Part shown: positions 17,901 through 30,007 of the stretch, piece by piece
How positions within the stretch are numbered: the stretch's first letter is position 1
How the letters are laid out: every line of letters starts with the position of its first letter
Source of the DNA: Rummeliibacillus suwonensis
GTDB taxonomy: Bacteria > Bacillota > Bacilli > Bacillales_A > Planococcaceae
Reading direction: 5' to 3'
Length of the DNA stretch: 64,000 nucleotides
NCBI RefSeq assembly: GCF_007896435.1
Contig: NZ_VCBL01000001.1
Location: 165,984 to 229,983 of the forward strand
Made by a program: the position numbers and the translations under genes
The notes under the pieces: generated by a model
The model's input: only the letters and a program-made list of their open reading frames with translations
Databases searched by the model: none
Told to the model about the DNA's origin: nothing

Positions 17901-18905
17901 ATGACTTTAAAATTAGCGATTAATGGATTTGGGCGTATTGGACGATTGGTATTTCGTACAGCAATCAAACGACAAGATATTGAAATCGTTGCTGTAAATG
18001 ATTTGACGGATGCAGCAATGCTTGCACACCTTTTAAAATATGATTCCATTCATGGTGCATTTGATGCGGAGGTAACATCTGAAGGTGATTATTTAGTAGT
18101 TAATCGCCAAAATGTTCGTGTCTATGCGGAAACAGATCCTGCAAAACTTCCATGGAGAGAATTAGATATTGATATAGTCGTTGAATCTACAGGTCGATTT
18201 ACTAGCTATGAAGCAGCACACAAACATATAGAAGCGGGAGCTAAAAAAGTCATCGTATCTGCTCCAGGAAAAAATATGCCAACCTATGTAATGGGGGTCA
18301 ACCATGAAAAATACAATCCTCAAACAGATGATGTGGTATCAAATGCATCTTGTACAACGAACTGCTTAGCTCCAGTTGCCAAAGTGCTAGATGAACGATT
18401 TGGTATTAGACGTGGCATGATGACAACTGTTCACTCCTATACAAATGACCAAAAAATCTTAGATCTCCCGCACAAAGATTATCGTCGGGCTCGTGCTGCT
18501 GCTCAATCTATGATTCCGACTACTACGGGAGCTGCTGTTGCGGTAGCCAAAGTCTTGCCGCAACTTGAAGGAAAATTGGATGGTATGGCTATTCGTGTGC
18601 CTACTCCAAACGTTTCTTTAGTTGACTTAGTTGTCGAATTAGAAAAAGAAGTCACTGTTGAAGAAGTGAATGCTACATTAAAAGAAGCTGCCGAAAATGA
18701 ATTAAAAGGAATTTTATCCTATTCAGAACTTCCACTCGTTTCGATTGATTATAATGGCAATATTGCTTCTTCTACGATTGATGGTTTGTCCTCAATGGTG
18801 CTTGGAGGAAATCTTGTAAAAGTACTAGCTTGGTATGATAACGAGGCTGGTTATTCCACTCGCGTAGTTGATTTGGCTCAATACATGGTTAAACAAGATT
18901 TGTAA
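17901..18905 (+). CDS. gapA: Glyceraldehyde-3-phosphate dehydrogenase (NAD, glycolytic)
   Basis: A 334-aa enzyme that oxidises glyceraldehyde-3-phosphate to 1,3-bisphosphoglycerate. It has the NAD fold start INGFGRIGR and the active-site SCTTNCLAP with Cys near residue 151. Start ATG 17901 is 8 nt after GGAGG; an ATG 3 bp earlier is possible, while one 15 bp earlier would overlap the ribosome binding site. The gene follows cggR as in B. subtilis, where this pair is more strongly expressed than the downstream genes. A hairpin terminator separates it from pgk. Confidence 0.96.
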   Translation: MTLKLAINGFGRIGRLVFRTAIKRQDIEIVAVNDLTDAAMLAHLLKYDSIHGAFDAEVTSEGDYLVVNRQNVRVYAETDPAKLPWRELDIDIVVESTGRFTSYEAAHKHIEAGAKKVIVSAPGKNMPTYVMGVNHEKYNPQTDDVVSNASCTTNCLAPVAKVLDERFGIRRGMMTTVHSYTNDQKILDLPHKDYRRARAAAQSMIPTTTGAAVAVAKVLPQLEGKLDGMAIRVPTPNVSLVDLVVELEKEVTVEEVNATLKEAAENELKGILSYSELPLVSIDYNGNIASSTIDGLSSMVLGGNLVKVLAWYDNEAGYSTRVVDLAQYMVKQDL

Positions 18906-18960
18906 CTCAAAAAACGTAGCAATATAGGTTTTATACGTATATAATGAATAAGGGTAAAAC

Positions 18961-18992
18961 AGGAGAAGCGGTTTTGTACTTCTCCTTTTTTT
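18961..18992 (+). terminator. Terminator between gapA and pgk
   Basis: AGGAGAAG pairs with CTTCTCCT and is followed by seven T. It should cut transcription after cggR-gapA, so pgk onward needs readthrough or its own promoter in the ~200 bp after it. Confidence 0.88.
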
Positions 18993-19193
18993 ATGAAATA
19001 AGTAAGTGCTTTATTGATCATAACATCATAATTTGACATTATGGTTTTTCTACATAACAATCTATAGTGGCGATAATGTCAATATGATCTGAAACATGGA
19101 AGTGGTTATATTTGTTTTATCATAATATAAGTGAAGTATGATGCTTATTTTCTATAATAATTGATAAGGTATGAACAATTGGGAGGCACGATG

Positions 19194-20378
19194 ATGTATC
19201 AAAAAATGACGATGAAAGATATCGATGTGACAGGGAAACGCGTTTTTGTACGTGTAGATTTTAATGTCCCTATGGAAGATGGTAAAATCACGGACGACAC
19301 TCGAATTTTAGCAGCACTTCCTACGATCTCTTACTTAGTTGAAAAAGGGGCAAAAGTGATTTTAGCTAGTCACCTTGGACGTCCAAAAGGCGAGGTGAAA
19401 GAGGAACTGCGATTAACAGCAGTGGGAAAACGTCTTGCTGAGCTTATTGGAAAACCCGTCCATAAACTAGATGAATCTGTTGGTAAAACCGTAGAACAAG
19501 CTGTAAGTAAGATGAATGATGGCGATATCGTTTTATTAGAAAATGTTCGTTTCCATAAAGGTGAGGAAAAGAACGATCCAGCACTTGCTAAAAGCTTTGC
19601 CGCTTTAGCCGATTTTTATATTAATGATGCATTCGGTACTGCTCACCGCGCACATGCAACGACAGCTGGTGTTGCAAAATATTTACCAGCGGTTTCAGGA
19701 TTTTTAATGGAAAAAGAAATCGAAGTTTTAGGGAAAGCGCTATCAAATCCGCAACGACCATTCACCGCAATTATCGGCGGTGCCAAAGTAAAAGACAAAA
19801 TAACTGTAATTGAAAACTTATTAGACAAAGTGGATCACTTAATCATTGGTGGCGGTTTGTCTTATACATTTACAAAAGCACAAGGCTATGATATTGGTAA
19901 ATCATTATTAGAAGAAGATAAAATCGAATTAGCCAAATCATGTATCCAAAAAGCCATTGAAAAAGGTGTAAAACTACATATGCCTGTAGATGCTATTGTA
20001 GCGAATAAATTCTCCAATGATGCAGAAACAAAAGCTGTCGATATCGATCAAATTCCAAGTGATTGGATGGGATTGGATATCGGACCCAAAACAGTTGCAG
20101 AATATGCAGAGGTCATCAAAAATTCAAAATTGATCATTTGGAATGGACCAATGGGTGTATTTGAATTGGATGCATTTGCAAATGGTACAAAAGGTGTTGC
20201 AGAAGCAATGGCAGAAACGAAGGGCTACACGATTATTGGTGGCGGTGATTCAGCTGCGGCAGTTGAAAAATTCCAAGTAGCAGATAAAATGGATCACATT
20301 TCAACAGGTGGCGGCGCTTCTCTTGAGTTTATGGAAGGTAAAGAATTACCTGGAGTTATCGCACTAAATGATAAATAA
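19194..20378 (+). CDS. pgk: Phosphoglycerate kinase
   Basis: A 394-aa cytoplasmic kinase that makes ATP from 1,3-bisphosphoglycerate. Signatures include [13 protein letters not shown], the substrate-binding SHLGRPKG and the C-terminal nucleotide-binding [13 protein letters not shown] chose ATG 19194, 7 nt after GGGAGG; this gives the same length as the B. subtilis enzyme. It begins the pgk-tpiA-gpmI-eno block. Confidence 0.97.
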   Translation: MYQKMTMKDIDVTGKRVFVRVDFNVPMEDGKITDDTRILAALPTISYLVEKGAKVILASHLGRPKGEVKEELRLTAVGKRLAELIGKPVHKLDESVGKTVEQAVSKMNDGDIVLLENVRFHKGEEKNDPALAKSFAALADFYINDAFGTAHRAHATTAGVAKYLPAVSGFLMEKEIEVLGKALSNPQRPFTAIIGGAKVKDKITVIENLLDKVDHLIIGGGLSYTFTKAQGYDIGKSLLEEDKIELAKSCIQKAIEKGVKLHMPVDAIVANKFSNDAETKAVDIDQIPSDWMGLDIGPKTVAEYAEVIKNSKLIIWNGPMGVFELDAFANGTKGVAEAMAETKGYTIIGGGDSAAAVEKFQVADKMDHISTGGGASLEFMEGKELPGVIALNDK

Positions 20379-20400
20379 CTTTTAGATGGAGGTTTTCACA

Positions 20401-21165
20401 ATGCGTAAACCAATTATTGCGGGTAACTGGAAAATGTATAAAACATTATCTGAAGCAGTTGACTTCGTACAAGCAGTAAAATCATCTATACCAGCTGCAG
20501 ATCGTGTAGATTCCGTTATTTGCGCACCAGCATTATTTTTACCCTCTCTTGTCAAAGAAGCTGAGGGTTCAAACTTGGCAATTGGTGCTCAGACAATGCA
20601 CTATGAAAACGAAGGGGCATTTACAGGTGAAATAAGCCCATCACAATTAGAAGATATCGATGTTCAGTATGTTATATTAGGTCACTCAGAACGCCGCCAA
20701 TATGACAATGAAACAGATGAAAAGGTCAATAAAAAAGTACATGCAGCATTTGCTCATAACTTAATTCCTATTATCTGCGTTGGCGAAACATTAGAAGAAC
20801 GTGAAGCAAGTAATACAGTCGTCAAAGTTTCTTCTCAAGTAGGAGCGGCTTTAAAAGGATTATCAATCGAACAAATTGCTCAGACTGTGATTGCCTATGA
20901 ACCGATTTGGGCAATCGGTTCAGGTAAGACGGCAACTGCTCATGACGCAAACGAAGTATGTAAAGAAATTCGTCATACAGTAGAAAAAATAGCTGGCGAT
21001 GTTGCTGCAGAATTGATTCGCATCCAATATGGTGGTAGTGTGAAACCAGAAAACGTAGTAGAATTATTATTGAAGGAGCATATTGATGGTGCTCTAGTTG
21101 GTGGAGCAAGTTTAAAACCAGATTCATACTTAAAATTATTGGAGGCTGGGGCAAATGCCAAATAA
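20401..21165 (+). CDS. tpiA: Triosephosphate isomerase
   Basis: A 254-aa TIM barrel that interconverts dihydroxyacetone phosphate and glyceraldehyde-3-phosphate. The start GNWKMYK holds the active-site Asn/Lys, LGHSERR the catalytic His, and [10 protein letters not shown] the catalytic Glu. The ATG at 20401 is placed 8 nt after TGGAGG. The 3' end overlaps gpmI by 11 bp, suggesting coupled translation. Confidence 0.97.
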   Translation: MRKPIIAGNWKMYKTLSEAVDFVQAVKSSIPAADRVDSVICAPALFLPSLVKEAEGSNLAIGAQTMHYENEGAFTGEISPSQLEDIDVQYVILGHSERRQYDNETDEKVNKKVHAAFAHNLIPIICVGETLEEREASNTVVKVSSQVGAALKGLSIEQIAQTVIAYEPIWAIGSGKTATAHDANEVCKEIRHTVEKIAGDVAAELIRIQYGGSVKPENVVELLLKEHIDGALVGGASLKPDSYLKLLEAGANAK

Positions 21166-22681
21166 ACCAGTAGCATTGATCATTTTAGATGGGTTAGGCT
21201 TACGCGATGAAGTATTTGGGAATGCAGTAGCGCAAGCAAAAAAGCCGAATTTGGACCGTCTTTGGAACACTTTTCCTCATAACACATTAACGGCATCAGG
21301 AGAAGCAGTTGGTCTTCCAGGTGGACAAATGGGCAATTCAGAAGTAGGACACTTAAACATCGGGGCCGGTCGAGTTGTTTATCAAAGCTTGACCAGAATT
21401 TATAAAGCGATCAAAGATGGCGATTTCTTTCAAAACAAAGCTTTGTTAGATGCCGTTCAACATGTCAAACAAAATCATTCAAAGCTGCACATTATGGGTC
21501 TTTTATCTGACGGTGGCGTGCATAGTCACTACGCACACTTATTTGCCTTATTGAAATTAGCAAAAGATCAAGGACTAGAAGAAGTCTATGTTCATGGATT
21601 CTTGGATGGCCGTGATGTAGGACCAAAAACAGCCATAGGCTATATTGAAGAAACAGAAAAACAAATGGCTGAGATCGGTGTAGGACAATTCGCTTCTATC
21701 AGTGGCCGCTACTACGCAATGGATCGCGATAATCGTTGGGATCGTGAAGAAAAAGTTTATAAAGTATTAGTAGATGGACAAGGCATTGAGGCATCTTCTG
21801 CAGTAGAAGGTGTTGAAGCATCTTATGCAAATAATGTAACAGATGAATTTGTTGTACCATTTGTTATTAAAAAAGATGGTAAACCAGTTGCAACGATTCA
21901 ATCAAATGACGCGGTGATTTTCTTCAACTTCCGTCCAGACCGTGCCATCGAATTGTCAACAGCTTTTACGAATCCTGCATTTGATGGCTTTACATTAAGT
22001 GAAAACCATCCGCAAAATTTGAAGTTTATCGCATTTAAAAAATATAGCGATAAAGTAATCAGTGAAATTGCTTTTGAAGACGAAGACTTGAAAAATACAA
22101 TCGGTGAAGTTTTATCCAAAAATAATCTTCGTCAACTACGTATTGCAGAAACAGAAAAATACCCTCATGTGACATTCTTCATGAGTGGTGGACGTGAAAA
22201 AACTTTCCCAGGAGAAGAACGTATTTTGATCAATTCTCCAAAAGTTGCAACGTATGATTTAAAACCGGAAATGAGTGCATATGAAGTGACAGATGCACTT
22301 CTTGAAGCAATTGCAGCAGATCGCTTTGATGGCATTATCTTAAACTTTGCAAATCCTGATATGGTGGGCCACAGCGGTATGTTAGAACCTACTATTAAAG
22401 CGATTGAAGCAGTAGATGAATGTCTTGGAAAAGTAGTGGATGCGCTCCTTGCAAAAGGGGGAGCAGCGATTATTACAGCCGATCATGGGAATTCAGATGA
22501 AGTGGTCACACTAGATGGTCAACCGATGACAGCTCATACGACAAACCCAGTCCCTGTTATCATCACAAAAGAAAATATTGTGGTGAAAAATGGAGGAATT
22601 TTAGCCGATTTGGCTCCTACCATGTTAAAATTATTAGGAGTGGAACAACCACTTGAAATGACAGGAAAACCATTATTTTAA
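21155..22681 (+). CDS. gpmI: 2,3-bisphosphoglycerate-independent phosphoglycerate mutase
   Basis: A 508-aa alkaline-phosphatase-superfamily enzyme needing Mn2+. The phosphoserine motif is in [15 protein letters not shown], and metal ligands occur in ITADHGNSD and [12 protein letters not shown]. It converts 3- to 2-phosphoglycerate. The Mn2+-dependent form is strongly pH-sensitive and in spore formers helps spores keep a 3-phosphoglycerate store. It overlaps tpiA by 11 bp; eno follows 18 bp later. Confidence 0.97.
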   Translation: MPNKPVALIILDGLGLRDEVFGNAVAQAKKPNLDRLWNTFPHNTLTASGEAVGLPGGQMGNSEVGHLNIGAGRVVYQSLTRIYKAIKDGDFFQNKALLDAVQHVKQNHSKLHIMGLLSDGGVHSHYAHLFALLKLAKDQGLEEVYVHGFLDGRDVGPKTAIGYIEETEKQMAEIGVGQFASISGRYYAMDRDNRWDREEKVYKVLVDGQGIEASSAVEGVEASYANNVTDEFVVPFVIKKDGKPVATIQSNDAVIFFNFRPDRAIELSTAFTNPAFDGFTLSENHPQNLKFIAFKKYSDKVISEIAFEDEDLKNTIGEVLSKNNLRQLRIAETEKYPHVTFFMSGGREKTFPGEERILINSPKVATYDLKPEMSAYEVTDALLEAIAADRFDGIILNFANPDMVGHSGMLEPTIKAIEAVDECLGKVVDALLAKGGAAIITADHGNSDEVVTLDGQPMTAHTTNPVPVIITKENIVVKNGGILADLAPTMLKLLGVEQPLEMTGKPLF

Positions 22682-22696
22682 ACTGAGGAGAGTTAA

Positions 22697-23995
<1,299 letters not shown>

Positions 23996-24063
23996 TACGC
24001 TAATGAATATGAAAGAAAAGTGATTTTCAGGTAGTGTTATTTCAACTATAGTACGTATCATAG

Positions 24064-24105
24064 AACGCTATTTTCCTTATAATTTGTAAGGAGAATAGCG
24101 TTTTT
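24064..24105 (+). terminator. Terminator of the glycolytic operon
   Basis: A 16-bp stem (AACGCTATTTTCCTTA against TAAGGAGAATAGCGTT) with a 7-nt loop ends in TTTTT. Confidence 0.95.
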
Positions 24106-24110
24106 CATTC

Positions 24111-24327
24111 TTATCCCGCTTTAACGGGCAGTAAGACCTTCATCTCAAGATACAGAGAGAAACGAGAAAGGCAGGTGGGAAATCCAACTGCCCGTAAAAG
24201 TACGATTGGTTCGGGCCAACAAGATGTTGGTCACTCAGGTGTTGCCACAGGACGTGGCGTTTTTCACTTCCGTTCCTCTAGTTCAGTGGGGAAGAAGAAA
24301 ACCACCACTGATGGAGTTTCACTTTAT
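24111..24327 (+). repeat. Modular hairpin repeat, full copy B
   Basis: Three hairpin modules in order: ACGGGCAGT/ACTGCCCGT; a middle module with CCAACAAGATGTTGG and GCCACAGGACGTGGC; and CAGTGGGG.../CCACTG. Ends are TTATCCCGC and TTTCACTTTAT. It directly follows the eno terminator. Copies A and C lack the middle module. Confidence 0.85.
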
Positions 24328-24928
24328 CAGCAGCCAGAGAAAAAAGTGGAATGGCCGATTAATTGTGTTGATTAGACTTTTTTATCGTCAAAATACATAA
24401 GAAATGATAAAATAACAGAAAAGTGTGTAATTGATCTTATATATACAGGTGGTAAGCACCTAATACATGAAGATGTGAAGCTACTGAAATTCAATAATAT
24501 CGTCATTTTTATCTTGATTCGGCAGGTATAAATGCCTGAGGAAAGAGAAGATCAAAGCCTGAGAGCATCGGTCCATGCGGCAACAGGTTCGTGACCAACA
24601 TCGTGTTGCCCCCAAGGTTTCTGGCGATTGATAAAAATCTATCTTTTCTTTCATGATTGAAAAAACTGATTTTTATCGCAGAGGAATTGATGGTTTTTTC
24701 AATGACATTTTCTTTTAAGGTGCAAGTAACAAGCAGAGATAAGTATGAGATTGGTTATCTATTAAAGCTCGATTGATTCAAGCTTAACGAATACATAGTG
24801 AGGACGAAGAAAACTATTTTCACTTTCATGGCTTGAAAACGGATTAAATGTATAACTTCATTGTCATTACGTACAGTTTTTGGTAAGATGAAACTATTGT
24901 GATGTTTCGAATCAGGAGGTGGAACATT
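24328..24928 (+). other. Gene-free region before secG, with a degenerate inverted remnant of the modular repeat
   Basis: No gene is seen. At 24578-24613 the arms GGCAACA/TGTTGCC enclose a sequence whose reverse complement (ACGATGTTGGTCAC) matches the middle module of copy B. Just upstream, 24515-24565 can form a multi-bulged hairpin (ATCTT/AAGAT with inner GGCAGGT/ATGCC). I could not match it to a riboswitch or T-box. The secG promoter should lie near its 3' end. Confidence 0.5.
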
Positions 24929-25156
24929 ATGCATGCAGCGATTATGGCTTTACTTCTTATCGTGGCTATAGCATTGATTATCGTGGTATTGTTGCAATCT
25001 AGTAAGAGTGCTGGTCTTTCAGGAGCCATCTCTGGAGGAGCTGAACAACTTTTTGGAAAAACGAAAGCTCGAGGAGTAGATTTAATATTACATCGTATTA
25101 CTGTCGTATTATCGATTTTATTCTTTGTACTAGCTATAGCAATCGCAAAAATCTAA
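24929..25156 (+). CDS. secG: Preprotein translocase subunit SecG
   Basis: A 75-aa protein with two membrane segments separated by the conserved loop [23 protein letters not shown], split here as [12 protein letters not shown] and [11 protein letters not shown]. It stimulates SecYEG translocation in the cytoplasmic membrane. I chose the ATG with AGGAGG 9 nt upstream. The position after eno and before est and rnr matches other Bacillales. Confidence 0.95.
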   Translation: MHAAIMALLLIVAIALIIVVLLQSSKSAGLSGAISGGAEQLFGKTKARGVDLILHRITVVLSILFFVLAIAIAKI

Positions 25157-25170
25157 TGCACACTAAAAGC

Positions 25171-25201
25171 CGCCTGACCACTGTTGGTTAGGCGTTTTCT
25201 A
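25171..25201 (+). terminator. Terminator downstream of secG
   Basis: CGCCTGACC pairs with GGTTAGGCG and is followed by TTTTCTATATTTT. Confidence 0.85.
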
Positions 25202-25241
25202 TATTTTGCTTTATAATATTAGATATAAAGGCGTTCATTTC

Positions 25242-25335
25242 AAAAAGTTAGCTGATGATGCTTTGTGACACCTGTTGAACCTGCATTAATAGGATCTCCA
25301 AAGGTTTAATTCAACTTGAAAGCGTCTAACTTTTT
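25242..25335. repeat. ~94-bp imperfect inverted-repeat element
   Basis: The outer arms AAAAAGTTAG and CTAACTTTTT are perfect; inside, GTTGAA/TTCAAC and AACCT/AGGTT can pair. It could be a MITE-like remnant or a structured leader of est. Confidence 0.55.
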
Positions 25336-25403
25336 AACAAGGGATTGATTGAGAGTGGAACATGCCTGTTAAGCTATTCAATGATTAAGTAGGAGGCAAC
25401 ATC

Positions 25404-26150
25404 ATGAACCCTGTTTTACCAGAACCATTTTTCTTCGAGGCTGGGCCTAGAGCTGTTTTACTGTTACATGGATTTACTGGAAATTCAGCGGATGTACGTA
25501 TGCTTGGACGGTTTTTAGAGAAAAAAGGGTATACATCGCTGGCTCCACATTATAAAGGACATGGTGTGCCACCAGAAGAACTCATACATACAACTCCACA
25601 GCAATGGTGGCAAAGTGTACTTGATGGCTATCAAAAATTGCAAAATGCTGGATATAAAGAGATTGCCGTTGCTGGATTATCACTCGGTGGTGTTTTTTCA
25701 TTAAAATTAGGTTATTCTTATCCAATTAAGGGAATTATAACAATGTGTGCACCAATGTCGATGCGATCAACCGATTTGATGTTTGAAGGTGTCATTCAAT
25801 ATGCAGAACGGTTTAATCGGCAGTTTGGCAAAAGCAAGGAAGAGTCTGAGGCGATTTTGGCATATATCAAAAAAATGGGAATGCCATCATTAAATGAATT
25901 ACGTGAGTTCGTATATGAAGTAAGAGAACATGTGGATGAAATATATGCACCACTCTTTGTTGTACAAGGAAGAAAAGATACCGTTATTGATATAAAATCT
26001 GCTGAGTATATCTATGAACAAGCAGAGTCACATGAAAAATATATTAAATGGTATGAAGAATCTGGTCATGTGATTACATTGGACAAAGAACGAAAAAAAT
26101 TGCATGAAGATATATACGCTTTTTTAGAATCACTTGATTGGTATGAGTAA
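25404..26150 (+). CDS. Carboxylesterase (Est/YvaK type)
   Basis: A 248-aa alpha/beta hydrolase. It has the oxyanion HGFTG near residue 24, the nucleophile motif GLSLGG with Ser near 93, the acid in [11 protein letters not shown] and His in ESGHVITLD. It matches the short-chain carboxylesterase found between secG and rnr in Bacillus. AGGAGG precedes the ATG. The physiological ester is unknown. Confidence 0.93.
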   Translation: MNPVLPEPFFFEAGPRAVLLLHGFTGNSADVRMLGRFLEKKGYTSLAPHYKGHGVPPEELIHTTPQQWWQSVLDGYQKLQNAGYKEIAVAGLSLGGVFSLKLGYSYPIKGIITMCAPMSMRSTDLMFEGVIQYAERFNRQFGKSKEESEAILAYIKKMGMPSLNELREFVYEVREHVDEIYAPLFVVQGRKDTVIDIKSAEYIYEQAESHEKYIKWYEESGHVITLDKERKKLHEDIYAFLESLDWYE

Positions 26151-26189
26151 AAAAGCACTGATTGCAAATGCTAATAGAAGGAGGGAAGA

Positions 26190-28580
26190 ATGATGGATTT
26201 AGAAGGGTCGACATTAGAAGCAAGATTATTGAAATTTATGAGAGAAGAAGCATATAAGCCCTTAACAGTTGCAGAACTTGAAGAACAATTCGGTTTTCAG
26301 GATGCGGAAGAGTTCAAGCAACTTGTAAAAACGCTCGTAAAGCTTGAACAACAAGGTGATGTTGTCCGTACGCGTACAAATCGATATGGTTTACCCGAAC
26401 GTATGAATTATTTACAAGGGCGTTTTATCGGTCACAGTAAAGGCTTTGGATTTGTAGCGCCTGATGAGGAAGGCATGGATGATGTTTTTATTCCTCCAAC
26501 GGAAATCAATGGTGCTGTCAATGGGGATCGAGTGCTTATCCGCGTATCCAATACATCTTCTGGAGAAAGACGTGAAGGTGCTGTTATCAAGATCATTGAA
26601 CGTGGAACCACTAAAGTCGTAGGTACTTTCCAATCAAATAAAGGCTTTGGATTTGTTGTACCAGATGATAAGAAATTATCAATGGATCTATTTATTGCCA
26701 AAGAAAATACATTAGGCGCCATGGATGGTCATAAGGTAGTAGCAGAAATCACGGAATGGCCAGGTACTCACCGTTCTGCAACTGGGATCGTAACGAAAAT
26801 ATTAGGTCATAAAAACGATCCAGGTGTAGATATTCTATCGATTATTCATAAGCATGATATAACGGTTGACTTTCCACAAGAAGTATTAGATGCTGCAGGT
26901 GCAGTGTCAGATGAAGTTTCTGAGAAAGATCGAGAGGGCCGTAGAGATCTACGGGATCAAACAATTGTGACCATTGATGGAGAATCAGCTAAAGACTTGG
27001 ATGATGCTGTGACGGTCACCAAAAATGAGGATGGCACTTATAAGTTAGGTGTGCATATTGCGGATGTGAGCTATTATGTAACAGATGGTTCTGCCTTAGA
27101 TCGAGAAGCGTATGATCGTGGAACAAGTGTATACTTGACGGATCGTGTTATACCAATGATTCCACATCGCCTTTCCAATGGAATCTGTTCTTTGAACCCG
27201 CAAGTTGATCGCTTAACACTTTCTTGTGAAATGATTATCAATGGAAGTGGACAAGTTATTCATCATGAGATTTTCCAAAGTGTTATTCGCACAACAGAAC
27301 GTATGACCTATACAGATGTCTATAAAATTTTAGAAGAAGATGATGCAGCATTAAAAGAACGCTATGCACAGCTTGTGCCTATGTTTGAAGATATGAAAGA
27401 ATTAGCCAAAATTCTTAATAATCGCCGTATGAAACGCGGTGCTGTTGACTTTGATTTTAAAGAATCCTATGTGATCGTCGATGAGAATGGCTGGCCGACT
27501 GATATAGCTCTGCGTAATAGAACTGTAGCAGAACGTATCATAGAAGAATTTATGCTGGTTGCGAACGAAACAGTTGCAGAACATGTCTTTCGCATGGACC
27601 TACCGTTCATCTATCGTATACATGAAGAACCAAAACCAGAAAAGTTACAGCGGTTCTTTGAGTTTATCACGAATTTTGGATTAGTTGTTCGGGGTACAGG
27701 GAAAACAGTTGAACCAAGAGCCTTACAGGAAATTTTAGATTCTGTGAAGGATGAACCGGAGTATCCTGTGATTTCGACCATGATGCTGCGATCAATGCAG
27801 CAAGCAAAATACAGCCCAGAATGTCTAGGACACTTTGGATTATCAACCGATTTTTATACACATTTTACCTCTCCCATCAGACGTTATCCCGATTTAATCG
27901 TTCACCGATTGATCCGTACGTATTTGATCAATGGTGATCAGAGTGCAAAGACCATTAGCTATTGGGGGGCTCGCATGGATGAAATCGCTGAGCATACCTC
28001 CAATCGTGAACGCCGTGCAGTAGATGCGGAACGAGATACCGATTCGTTGAAAAAAGCTCAATATATGGCTGATAAAATTGGTGAAACATTCACAGGTATC
28101 ATTAGTTCCATTACGAATTTTGGGATGTTTATCGAGTTAGAAAATACAATCGAAGGCTTAGTGCATATCAGCAATATGACTGATGATTATTATAACTTTG
28201 ATGACCGTCAAATGGTAATGATTGGCGAAAAAACAGGACGCATCTTCCACATTGGAGAAGAGGTAGAAATTCGTGTACTAGAAGTGAATATTGAGGAATC
28301 CTCCATTGATTTTGAAATTGTTGGGATGCCAAAAGCTCAACCTCGTACTCGTCGTCAAGCACCAGTGGTTATTCGTGCAAAATCTAGAAGTGGTGATCAT
28401 GATAGAGGGGAAAAGGACAAAAACAGTAAGGAACGTAAATATAAACCAAGTGGACCAAAAGTAAACGGTAGAACACGTAAACAGGAAAGAAAAACTGCTG
28501 GCAAAAATGGAAAAGGTAAAAAAGCGTTCTATGAAGGAATCGCTAAGAAACAACAAAAACGCCGCAGAAAGAAAAGATAA
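26190..28580 (+). CDS. rnr: Ribonuclease R
   Basis: A 796-aa processive 3'-5' exoribonuclease. In order it has an N-terminal winged-helix, two cold-shock domains (near residues 70-145 and 150-205), the RNB catalytic domain with [12 protein letters not shown] acidic residues, an S1 domain (near 625-710) and a Lys/Arg-rich tail. It degrades structured RNA and, with tmRNA-SmpB, non-stop mRNAs, which fits the smpB and ssrA genes that follow. AGGAGGG precedes the start. Confidence 0.97.
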   Translation: MMDLEGSTLEARLLKFMREEAYKPLTVAELEEQFGFQDAEEFKQLVKTLVKLEQQGDVVRTRTNRYGLPERMNYLQGRFIGHSKGFGFVAPDEEGMDDVFIPPTEINGAVNGDRVLIRVSNTSSGERREGAVIKIIERGTTKVVGTFQSNKGFGFVVPDDKKLSMDLFIAKENTLGAMDGHKVVAEITEWPGTHRSATGIVTKILGHKNDPGVDILSIIHKHDITVDFPQEVLDAAGAVSDEVSEKDREGRRDLRDQTIVTIDGESAKDLDDAVTVTKNEDGTYKLGVHIADVSYYVTDGSALDREAYDRGTSVYLTDRVIPMIPHRLSNGICSLNPQVDRLTLSCEMIINGSGQVIHHEIFQSVIRTTERMTYTDVYKILEEDDAALKERYAQLVPMFEDMKELAKILNNRRMKRGAVDFDFKESYVIVDENGWPTDIALRNRTVAERIIEEFMLVANETVAEHVFRMDLPFIYRIHEEPKPEKLQRFFEFITNFGLVVRGTGKTVEPRALQEILDSVKDEPEYPVISTMMLRSMQQAKYSPECLGHFGLSTDFYTHFTSPIRRYPDLIVHRLIRTYLINGDQSAKTISYWGARMDEIAEHTSNRERRAVDAERDTDSLKKAQYMADKIGETFTGIISSITNFGMFIELENTIEGLVHISNMTDDYYNFDDRQMVMIGEKTGRIFHIGEEVEIRVLEVNIEESSIDFEIVGMPKAQPRTRRQAPVVIRAKSRSGDHDRGEKDKNSKERKYKPSGPKVNGRTRKQERKTAGKNGKGKKAFYEGIAKKQQKRRRKKR

Positions 28581-28630
28581 GAGAAGAGTCTTTCACTCTT
28601 CTCGACCCCATTGTGAAGAGGTGAATCGAT

Positions 28631-29098
28631 ATGCCAAAAGGGACAGGCAAAGTTTTAGCACAAAATAAAAGAGCAGGATTCGATTACTATATCGAAGAAA
28701 CCATTGAAGCAGGGATCGTTTTAAGTGGTACAGAAATCAAATCTGTTCGTAAAGGAAAAGTTCAATTAAAAGATTCTTTTATATTGATCCGTAACGGGGA
28801 AGCGTGGATCTCCAATATGCACATCAGTACGTATGAACAAGGAAACATCTTCAACCACGACCCACTTCGAGCCCGAAAATTATTGCTACATAAAAAGCAG
28901 ATTATGCAATTGAACATAGATGTCAAACGAGATGGTTATACAATTGTACCGCTTAAAATGTACATAAAAGATGGTTACGCAAAACTATTGATCGGTCTAG
29001 GAAAAGGTAAGAAAAACTACGACAAACGTGCGGATATAAAGAAAAAAGAAGCCAAACGCGAAATGGCACGTGCCGTCAAAGCAAAAAATCAATACTAA
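28631..29098 (+). CDS. smpB: SsrA-binding protein SmpB
   Basis: A 155-aa protein that binds the tRNA-like part of tmRNA and brings it to stalled ribosomes. It has the signatures [27 protein letters not shown] and the C-terminal [13 protein letters not shown] basic tail. GAAGAGG precedes the ATG. rnr lies 50 bp upstream and ssrA about 480 bp downstream, forming a trans-translation cluster. Confidence 0.97.
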   Translation: MPKGTGKVLAQNKRAGFDYYIEETIEAGIVLSGTEIKSVRKGKVQLKDSFILIRNGEAWISNMHISTYEQGNIFNHDPLRARKLLLHKKQIMQLNIDVKRDGYTIVPLKMYIKDGYAKLLIGLGKGKKNYDKRADIKKKEAKREMARAVKAKNQY

Positions 29099-29283
29099 TA
29101 TATACCACTTGAAGAATGACCTCATTTGTCATATACTTTAATTATAGCAATTAAGCCAGTTCACAGTATGCCAATCATACTGATCCGAAACGCTGAGCAA
29201 TCAGCACCTTAATGGATTTGTGTATATACGATCCCGTATATAAAAATCCGTCCTTGCTGAGTGAGAAACATCTTTACGAACTC

Positions 29284-29409
29284 CTCACAGGAGAATTTTT
29301 AGACGCAAGTAATACGAGGAAGCAAATGAGAGAACACCGGAGCGTACTAAAGTACGTGAGGATGTGAACGAGTGAAGCTGACGAAGTAGTACGCCGCGGA
29401 TAAAAATTT
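29284..29409 (+). repeat. ~125-bp repeat, copy 1
   Basis: It runs from CTCACAGGAGAATTTTTAGA to GCCGCGGATAAAAATTT and has an inner hairpin CGTAC-TAAA-GTACG. A CTCCT/AGGAG pairing occurs at the 5' edge. Upstream, 29214-29249 can form a separate hairpin (TATATACG/CGTATATA within GGATTT/AAATCC). Confidence 0.8.
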
Positions 29410-29446
29410 GACTGACTATGGGAGAAAGTAAAACGTTGTACAAAAG

Positions 29447-29571
29447 CTCACAGGAGAATTTTTAGACGCAAGTAGTTCGAGGAAACGAACGAAGAAGCAC
29501 CGGAGTGTACTAAAGTACATGAGGATGCGACTGAGAGAAGTTGACAAAGAAATACGCCGCGGATAAAAATT
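29447..29571 (+). repeat. ~125-bp repeat, copy 2
   Basis: Same ends and inner GTAC-TAAA-GTAC hairpin as copy 1, with scattered substitutions and little length change. It ends 10 bp before tmRNA. Conservation of the arms and ends suggests a mobile or structured-RNA element rather than coding DNA. Confidence 0.8.
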
Positions 29572-29580
29572 CAATATTAA

Positions 29581-29936
29581 GGGGACGTTACGGATTCGAC
29601 AGGGATGGTCTGAGCTTGAGTTGCGCGTCGGAGGTCTCGGCTTCGTCACCAACGGAAGTTATATAATAACTGGCAAACAAAACAACAATTTAGCTTTCGC
29701 AGCCTAGTCTGCTAGCTGCCTCCTCTCTCTATCGCCCATGTAGCGGGAACGAGGCTCAACTTCAGTGGGATACGGTTATAGATGCCACCTTAGTCTATAG
29801 CAGGAGATTTCAAGGTTAGTGCACAGGACGCCTGTTTGTCGGCATAATGCTGCACGAATCGCAAATAGACAAACTACACGCGTAGTAGCTGAAGTGTCAG
29901 AGTTTCTGGACGCGGGTTCGATTCCCGCCGTCTCCA
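29581..29936 (+). ncRNA. ssrA: Transfer-messenger RNA (tmRNA)
   Basis: The 5' end GGGGACG pairs with the 3' end CGTCTCC, and the T arm GGGTTCGATTCCC is present. The open frame encodes the tag (A)GKQNNNLAFAA followed by TAG, close to the Bacillus tag. CCA is not encoded. It releases stalled ribosomes and tags their products for ClpXP. The accessory region starts just after it; tmRNA 3' ends are frequent integration sites. Confidence 0.97.
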
Positions 29937-29963
29937 TAAGACGAAATCATAGAGTTTCAATGA

Positions 29964-30007
29964 GTGTCAAAATCCTTGATTTATAAGGATTTTGGCACTT
30001 TTTTTAT
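29964..30007 (+). terminator. Terminator of ssrA
   Basis: GTGTCAAAATCCTT pairs with AAGGATTTTGGCAC, followed by TTTTTTTATT. Confidence 0.95.

Noticed and set aside
24440..24720. T-box or riboswitch upstream of secG
   Set aside because: No T-box AGGGTGG-type motif or known aptamer core was recognised, and part of the structure comes from the repeat family.
29917..29936. Phage-type attachment site at the tmRNA 3' end
   Set aside because: No integrase and no second copy of the tmRNA 3' end were seen in the window.
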